Positions 58,935 to 64,000 of a stretch of DNA of 64,000 bases are shown here, piece after piece. Each line of letters opens with the position of its first letter. The first letter of the stretch is position 1. The DNA comes from Diaphorobacter sp. HDW4A (GTDB taxonomy: Bacteria > Pseudomonadota > Gammaproteobacteria > Burkholderiales > Burkholderiaceae_C), in assembly GCF_011305995.1 (NCBI RefSeq), contig NZ_CP049910.1:4278001-4342000 (forward strand), in the 5' to 3' direction. The notes beneath the pieces are model-generated. The model worked only from the letters and a program-made list of their open reading frames with translations, did not search any database and was not told the DNA's origin. The translations under genes and the position numbers were made by a program.

Positions 58935-60557
58935 ATGAACGTTGCAAAGAACACCATGCGATTCCTGCCCGTCAACCGCAATGCGTTGATGGTGGAACTC
59001 GCAGATCTGGACGACACGCTGGCGCTCTTGGCATCGCTGCAGCGCACGCCGGTGCACGGCGTGCAAGAGCTGGTTCCGGCCGCCAAGACCATTCTTGTGT
59101 ACTTCCGCGCGTCAGCCACCACGGCCGCGCAGGTGGTGAATGAGATCGCATTGCGCAAACTTGATGCCCGCGCCGAGCGCAGCGACGTGCTCGTGGAAAT
59201 CCCTGTGCACTACAACGGCGAGGACCTGGCCGATGTGGCGCAGATCCTCGGCATCAGCCAGGAAGAGGTCATCGCCCGCCACACCGGCAGCGAATACACC
59301 GTGGCCTTCACCGGCTTCGCGCCGGGCTTTGGCTACCTGAGCGGCGGCGACCCGATCTTCAACGTACCGCGCCGCAGCTCGCCGCGCACCAAGGTGCCTG
59401 CGGGTTCCGTCGCGCTCGCGGGCACTTTCAGCGCAGTCTACCCACAGGCCAGCCCCGGCGGCTGGCAGTTGCTCGGCGTGACCGAAACACCGATGTGGGA
59501 CCTCTCGCGCCCCCTGCCCGCGCTACTGCAGCCGGGCTACCGCGTGAAGTTCGTGGACGCAGCCAAGCTTCCCGCTGCTGCGGACAACACCGCCACCAAG
59601 TTTGCAGAAGCACCCGCAGCTCCTGCCACCAGCCATGCGCTCGTGGTGCGCGCGACCGGCCTGCTCACCCTGTTCCAGGACACCGGCCGCCATGGCCAGG
59701 CGGGTCAGGGCGTATCGGCTTCGGGGGCAATGGACCAGGTCGCGCTCAAGACCGCCAACCGCCTCGTCGGCAACGCCAGCCATGTCGCGGCGCTCGAGAC
59801 CGTGGGCGGCGGCCTGCAGCTCAAGAGCCGTGGCGACAACGTGGTTGCGGTGACGGGTGCGGATGCGCCCCTCATGATCACCACTGCCGACGGCCAGCGC
59901 TGGAATGCCTCGCGCTATACCCCCATTTCGATGGCCGACGGCGACACACTCGCCATCGCCCAGCCGGTGACGGGCGCACGCTGCTATGTGGCGGTGCGCG
60001 GCGGCTTCGACGTGACGCCCATCCTCGACAGCTGCGCCACCGACACCCTTGCCAACGTGGGTCCCGCGCCCCTCAAGGCGGGCGATGTGCTGGGTGTTCA
60101 CAGCGCTGCCGGCCAGATCGTCGGCGACACCGCACTGCCGCCCGATGACCTGCCCACACTCGACAACGACGTAGTGCTCGACATCGAGTTCGGCCCGCGC
60201 ACCGACTGGTTCACGCCCGAGGCCGTGGAGCTGCTGTGCACGCAGCGGTGGCAGGTCACGCCGCAGTCCAACCGCGTGGGCCTGCGCGTTGCGGGCGACG
60301 TGCCACTCACGCGCACCATCACCGCCGAGCTGCCCAGCGAAGGCACGCCGCTCGGCGCGCTGCAGGTGCCCGCCAACGGCCAGCCGGTGCTGTTCCTTGC
60401 CGACCATCCGCTGACCGGCGGCTACCCCGTGATCGCCTGTGTCGCCCCGCACCACCTCGACCGCGCGGGCCAGATCCCCGTGGGCGCGTGGCTGCGCTTC
60501 AACCCCATTCGCCGGTTCAGCGAGCTGACTCCCGCTGCATCCGCCACCAACACCTGA
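58935..60557 (+). CDS. pxpBC: fused 5-oxoprolinase subunits PxpB-PxpC
   Basis: 540 aa. The N-terminal part (about 1-215) is PxpB/KipI (AHS1), with [10 protein letters not shown] and P-R-x4-P-R-T-x-V-P-A-G-S-V. The C-terminal part (about 225-530) is PxpC/KipA (AHS2), with L-F-Q-D-T-G-R-H-G and G-A-M-D. In most bacteria these are two genes; the fusion mirrors the carboxyltransferase portion of urea carboxylase, which is also AHS1-AHS2. The start at 58935 lacks a strong ribosome site but matches the KipI N-terminus (M-R-F-L-P-V-N); the Met eight codons in is an alternative. Confidence 0.93.
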   Translation: MNVAKNTMRFLPVNRNALMVELADLDDTLALLASLQRTPVHGVQELVPAAKTILVYFRASATTAAQVVNEIALRKLDARAERSDVLVEIPVHYNGEDLADVAQILGISQEEVIARHTGSEYTVAFTGFAPGFGYLSGGDPIFNVPRRSSPRTKVPAGSVALAGTFSAVYPQASPGGWQLLGVTETPMWDLSRPLPALLQPGYRVKFVDAAKLPAAADNTATKFAEAPAAPATSHALVVRATGLLTLFQDTGRHGQAGQGVSASGAMDQVALKTANRLVGNASHVAALETVGGGLQLKSRGDNVVAVTGADAPLMITTADGQRWNASRYTPISMADGDTLAIAQPVTGARCYVAVRGGFDVTPILDSCATDTLANVGPAPLKAGDVLGVHSAAGQIVGDTALPPDDLPTLDNDVVLDIEFGPRTDWFTPEAVELLCTQRWQVTPQSNRVGLRVAGDVPLTRTITAELPSEGTPLGALQVPANGQPVLFLADHPLTGGYPVIACVAPHHLDRAGQIPVGAWLRFNPIRRFSELTPAASATNT

Positions 60558-60570
60558 AGAGAACATCACC

Positions 60571-62295
60571 ATGAAAAAAGTACTGATTGCCAACCGTGGT
60601 GAGATCGCCGTCCGGGTGGTCCGCGCCTGCGCCGACTACGGTGTGAAATCCGTCGCCATCTATGCCGATTCCGACATCGACGCGCAGCATGTGCGCATGG
60701 CTGACGAGGCCTATGGCCTGGCGGGCGAACGCCCTGCGGACAGTTATCTGAACATCGCCAAGATCATCGACATCGCCAAGAAAAGCGGCGCCGATGCGGT
60801 GCACCCCGGCTACGGTTTTCTGTCGGAAAGCGAAGCCTTTGCGCGTTCCGTTCTCGATGCGGGCCTGATCTGGATCGGCCCCAAGCCCGAGACCATCGCC
60901 CTGCTCGGCGACAAGGTCAGCGCGCGCAAGGTGGCGCTTGACGTCGGCGCACCGCTGGTCGCGGGCACCAAGGACCCGGTGAAGGACGCGAGCGACGTGC
61001 TGGCATTTGCCGAAGAGCACGGCCTGCCCATCATCATCAAGGCTGCGTTCGGCGGCGGTGGTCGCGGCATGAAGATCGCGTGGCGCATGGACGAGGTCGA
61101 AGAATTGTTCGCCTCCGCCACGCGCGAGGCCATCACCGCCTTCGGTCGCGGCGAGTGCTTCGTCGAGCAGTTCCTCGACAAGCCGCGCCACATCGAAGCC
61201 CAGGTGATCGCCGACACGCACGGCAACGTGGTGGTGCTCGGCACGCGCGACTGCTCGCTGCAGCGCCGCAACCAGAAGCTGGTCGAAGAAGCGCCCGCGC
61301 CCTTCATCAGCGACGAACAGCGCGAGCGCATCCACCAATCCGCACGCGCCATCTGCGCCAAGGCCGGCTATGTGAGCGCGGGCACGGTGGAATATCTGTT
61401 GAGCCAGAGCGGCGCGATCTCGTTCCTCGAAGTCAACACCCGCCTGCAGGTCGAGCACCCAGTGACCGAGCAGACCACCGGCGTCGACCTCGTCGTCGAG
61501 CAGCTGCGCGTGGCCGACGGCCTGCCGCTGTCAATCACCGAAACGCCGAAGCCCACCAGCCACTCCTTCGAATTCCGCATCAACGCAGAAGACGTGGGTC
61601 GCGGCTTTCTGCCCACGCCCGGCAAGATCACCCGCTTCGACGCCCCGAGCGGCCCCGGCGTGCGTGTCGATTCAGGCGTGCAGACCGGCTCGGTGATCTC
61701 GGGCTCGTTCGACTCGATGATGGCCAAGCTCATCGTCACCGGCGCGACCCGTGAACAGGCCCTCGTGCGCGCGCGCCGCGCATTGAAGGAATTCCAGATC
61801 GAAGGCGTGGCCTCGGTCCTGCCGTTCCACCGCGCCGTGGTGAATCAGGCCGACTTCGTGGGCGCAGACGGCTTCAAGGTCCACACCCGCTGGATCGAAA
61901 CCGAGTTTACGGAACCTTTGGCCGCCGCTGTGCGCGCCGAGCCCCTTGCGGACATCACACTTACCCGCACCGCCATCGAGATCGACGGCAAGCGCGTCTG
62001 CCTCGGCCTGCCCGCCGTGCTGCTGCAAGGACTTGCCGCCGCGCCCGGCGTACCCAACCAGGCCGCACCGGCCCCGGCCGTCGATCCGAACACCGTCGAA
62101 TCCCCCATCGCTGGCAACCTGCACGCCTGGAAGGTGCAGGACGGCGACACCGTGAACGAAGGCGACGTGATTGCGGTGATGGAAGCGATGAAGATGGAAA
62201 TGCAGGTGACCGCGCACCGCAGCGGAAAGATCACGCTGCTGGCAAACGCCGGTACGGCGCAGACGCTAGGGGCGGCGCTGGCGCGGATTGACTGA
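60571..62295 (+). CDS. biotin carboxylase with C-terminal biotinyl domain
   Basis: 574 aa. Biotin carboxylase (about 1-445): [13 protein letters not shown]-grasp glycine loop F-G-G-G-G-R-G-M-K, and [10 protein letters not shown] catalytic segment. An Ala/Pro linker leads to a BCCP domain (about 505-574) with the biotin-accepting K541 in E-A-M-K-M-E. No acyl-CoA carboxyltransferase subunit is nearby. Instead it directly follows pxpBC (13-bp gap), so BC, BCCP and an AHS1/AHS2 carboxyltransferase-like protein are all encoded together, as in urea carboxylase. Annotation pipelines would likely call it accC or acetyl/propionyl-CoA carboxylase alpha subunit; the context argues for a 5-oxoproline-linked role. 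Confidence 0.93.
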   Translation: MKKVLIANRGEIAVRVVRACADYGVKSVAIYADSDIDAQHVRMADEAYGLAGERPADSYLNIAKIIDIAKKSGADAVHPGYGFLSESEAFARSVLDAGLIWIGPKPETIALLGDKVSARKVALDVGAPLVAGTKDPVKDASDVLAFAEEHGLPIIIKAAFGGGGRGMKIAWRMDEVEELFASATREAITAFGRGECFVEQFLDKPRHIEAQVIADTHGNVVVLGTRDCSLQRRNQKLVEEAPAPFISDEQRERIHQSARAICAKAGYVSAGTVEYLLSQSGAISFLEVNTRLQVEHPVTEQTTGVDLVVEQLRVADGLPLSITETPKPTSHSFEFRINAEDVGRGFLPTPGKITRFDAPSGPGVRVDSGVQTGSVISGSFDSMMAKLIVTGATREQALVRARRALKEFQIEGVASVLPFHRAVVNQADFVGADGFKVHTRWIETEFTEPLAAAVRAEPLADITLTRTAIEIDGKRVCLGLPAVLLQGLAAAPGVPNQAAPAPAVDPNTVESPIAGNLHAWKVQDGDTVNEGDVIAVMEAMKMEMQVTAHRSGKITLLANAGTAQTLGAALARID

Positions 62296-62438
62296 GAGGA
62301 TCCACCGAGTCTGAGGGGCCAGGTCGGCGGCAAGGACTGAGAGCAAAATTGCGGGCGTGACATTGGCAGCCACTCTGGCCGAGACTGATGTCCACACACA
62401 CTTTGCATTGGACGCACTCACAGTCGAAAGGAGCCCCC

Positions 62439-63098
62439 ATGCCCCTCGCCCTCTATGGCCACCCCTTCTCCTCCTACACCCAGAAGGCCCTGATCGCGCT
62501 CTACGAAAACCGGACGCCGTTCGAGTTCCGGTGCATCGGCCCTGAATATCCCGAGCACATCATCGACTGGTCCGCACGCTGGCCGCTGCGCAAATTTCCG
62601 GTGCTGGTGGACGACGGCCGCACGGTGGCCGAGAGCAGCATCGTCATCGAACATCTGCAGCTGCACCACCCCGGCCCGGTGCGCCTGATTCCCGCCGACG
62701 CCGACGCGGCGCTCGAAGTGCGCTTCATGGACCGCTTTTTCGACCTGCATGTGATGGCCCCGATGCAGGCCGCCGTGTTCGGCGCGCTTTCGGGCGACGA
62801 GGCGAAGCGCCGCGACGGCATGGCGCAGGCTGAGGACAAGCTCGCCATCGCCTACCGCTGGCTTGAGGAAACGCTGGTCGGACGCCCCTGGGCCGCGGGC
62901 AACGATTTCAGCATGGCCGACTGCGCGGCCGCGCCTTCGCTGTTCTATGCGGACTGGACGGTGGCGATTCCGGATGATCATCCCCACCTCAAGGCCTACC
63001 GAGCCCGGCTGCTCGCACGCCCGTCCTTCGCCCGTGCGGTGGACGAGGGACGACCGTTCCGGCACTTCTTTCCGCTGGGTGCGCCGAATCGGGATTGA
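62439..63098 (+). CDS. glutathione S-transferase family protein
   Basis: 219-aa GST. N-terminal domain: L-Y-G-H-P-F-S-S-Y-T-Q-K at 4-15, with Ser residues as candidates for thiolate activation, the cis-Pro in K-F-P-V-L, and E-S-S-I-V-I-E for glutathione. The C-terminal helical domain has F-S-M-A-D-C-A, the usual N-cap. AAAGGAG lies 5 bases upstream of the ATG. Different from the 13-kb GST in sequence. Substrate unknown; no operon partners. Confidence 0.88.
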   Translation: MPLALYGHPFSSYTQKALIALYENRTPFEFRCIGPEYPEHIIDWSARWPLRKFPVLVDDGRTVAESSIVIEHLQLHHPGPVRLIPADADAALEVRFMDRFFDLHVMAPMQAAVFGALSGDEAKRRDGMAQAEDKLAIAYRWLEETLVGRPWAAGNDFSMADCAAAPSLFYADWTVAIPDDHPHLKAYRARLLARPSFARAVDEGRPFRHFFPLGAPNRD

Positions 63099-63312
63099 AC
63101 CGCCTCGCTCCATTGCGAAGCCCCGCGACAACACTAGGGTAGAGTGCTTTCGGTAACATTGCACCCCTCGCGTGCGCGCGTGCACGCCCCTTTTCCGCTT
63201 TTCTTTTCTTGCGATTTGGCCTTTCGCGCGCAAACGACCTATTTGCTTTTCTCTCTGCTCCTGCGCATCGCTCAGCAGAGATTCAACCCGGACTCACTTC
63301 GGGACCCACGAT

Positions 63313-63945
63313 ATGACCCAACAGAATCCCCCCTCGTTTTTCAGTCGCATCGCGATTGCCATCGGCAGTTTTTTTGCCATTCTGGGCAATGCGCGTCTGG
63401 CTGGCGACGTCACCCGTCTGCGCGGCGGCGAAGCGCTGGCCGCCGATGTGCCCACACCCGAGCCCCGGGAAGTGCGCATCGAAGTGCCGGTTGAAAAGAT
63501 CGTCGAGACCCGCGTGGAAGTACCCGTCGAGAAGATCATCGAGCGCACGGTGCAGATCCGCGTGCCCACCGACACGGCCGCACTGCAGGTGCTCGGCCTG
63601 ATGCAGCGCGAGGCGCGCTTCGTGGACTTCATTCAGGAAGACGTGAAGAACTACACCGACGCCGAGATCGGCGCGGCCGCACGCGTGGTGCATGAAGGCT
63701 GCCGCAAGGTGCTCAAGGAACACTTCACGCTCGTGCCGGTGCAGAGCGAAGCCGAAGGCAGCCGCATCGCTGTGGCACCCGGTTTCGACACCACCGCGAT
63801 CCGCCTGACCGGCAATGTCGTGGGGCAGGCCCCCTTCACCGGCACGCTCACGCACCGAGGCTGGAAGGTGGTGCAGATGCAGTTGCCGCAGTTGACCGAT
63901 GAAAAGGCCGCCGAAATCGTGGCTCAGGCCGAAGTGGAGTTGTGA
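63313..63945 (+). CDS. DUF2760 domain-containing protein
   Basis: 210 aa. One hydrophobic N-terminal helix (about 11-25), then repeated V-E-x2-V/I-E-x-R-V-E-V/I-P-V units (about 55-85) suggesting a coiled or extended stalk, and a C-terminal domain (about 100-210) characteristic of DUF2760. In related genomes this gene commonly precedes an Hsp70-like gene; whether it does here cannot be seen because the window ends 55 bp later. The ATG is chosen over a long upstream extension that lacks a ribosome site. Confidence 0.82.
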   Translation: MTQQNPPSFFSRIAIAIGSFFAILGNARLAGDVTRLRGGEALAADVPTPEPREVRIEVPVEKIVETRVEVPVEKIIERTVQIRVPTDTAALQVLGLMQREARFVDFIQEDVKNYTDAEIGAAARVVHEGCRKVLKEHFTLVPVQSEAEGSRIAVAPGFDTTAIRLTGNVVGQAPFTGTLTHRGWKVVQMQLPQLTDEKAAEIVAQAEVEL

Positions 63946-64000
63946 CTCCCCCTGAGTCGCTTCGCGCCGTCCTCCTGACGGGGACGACGCCTTCGCCGCG
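63946..64000 (+). repeat. stop-abutting dispersed repeat, copy 4 (cut by window end)
   Basis: Begins immediately after the DUF2760 stop codon: CTCCCCCTGAGTCGCTTCG, then CTGACGGGGACG and GCCTTCGCCGCG, matching the start of copy 2. It continues past the window. Confidence 0.68.

Noticed and set aside
63461..63565. Direct DNA repeats resembling a CRISPR or VNTR
   Set aside because: These encode the repeated V-E/V-P-V stalk of the DUF2760 protein; the units are imperfect and in frame, with no spacers.

Overview
The window looks like chromosome from a high-GC betaproteobacterium, most likely family Comamonadaceae (Comamonas/Delftia/Acidovorax group). The reasons are the GC-rich third codon positions, a Bug-type solute-binding protein, the otsB-GH15-otsA order, a fused PxpBC, and several families of dispersed non-coding repeats of the kind I associate with that family. 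The genus call is an inference. I found no tRNA, rRNA, CRISPR array, phage or transposase gene. Most of the window is ordinary, tightly packed chromosome with a few accessory-looking loci.

Layout. 1-5 kb: aromatic amino-acid degradation (hppD, 5'-truncated by the window edge; phhA) around a Bug-type binding protein, then a lipase-like hydrolase and a metallo-beta-lactamase-fold hydrolase. 5.2-9.3 kb: a Fur-boxed iron cassette (TonB siderophore receptor, PiuC-type dioxygenase, PepSY protein, cytochrome b561). 9.5-17 kb: housekeeping genes (slt, 5-formyl-THF cyclo-ligase, queC, a GST, cca, trxC) separated by two ~450-500 bp giant imperfect palindromes. 17-23.3 kb: trehalose locus (otsB, GH15, otsA), then a ROK sugar kinase and a PPK2 polyphosphate kinase. 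23.5-31.3 kb: MidA-like methyltransferase, pteridine reductase-like SDR plus folB, ttcA, small envelope proteins, a histidine phosphatase and a D-threonine aldolase-like enzyme. 31.4-33.7 kb: a secreted beta-helix protein with a C-terminal sorting signal but no autotransporter barrel.

34.5-46.7 kb is the most unusual locus: a seven-gene co-directional run (SWIM zinc-finger protein, DUF5691, MoxR AAA+ ATPase, HSP90-like ATPase, TPR protein, DUF5682, VWA protein) with gaps of -4 to 53 bp. It reads as a dedicated multi-ATPase chaperone or conflict machine whose target is unknown. Divergent from it is a fusion of an alkylglycerol-monooxygenase-like domain with a YhhN/TMEM86-type lysoplasmalogenase domain, two activities that both act on ether lipids. 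48.6-53.4 kb is a magnesium locus (good sigma70-type promoter, several tiny leader genes, a free-standing MgtE_N-like protein, MgtA-type P-type ATPase, MgtC). After ruvB, 54.7-62.3 kb is a GntR-controlled 5-oxoproline operon (DUF969/DUF979 permease pair, pcp, pxpA, fused pxpBC and a biotin carboxylase-BCCP protein). The window closes with a GST and a DUF2760 protein.

Three repeat families stand out: two giant palindromes plus a 95-bp mini version, and a short GC-rich repeat that sits directly on the stop codon of four unrelated genes.
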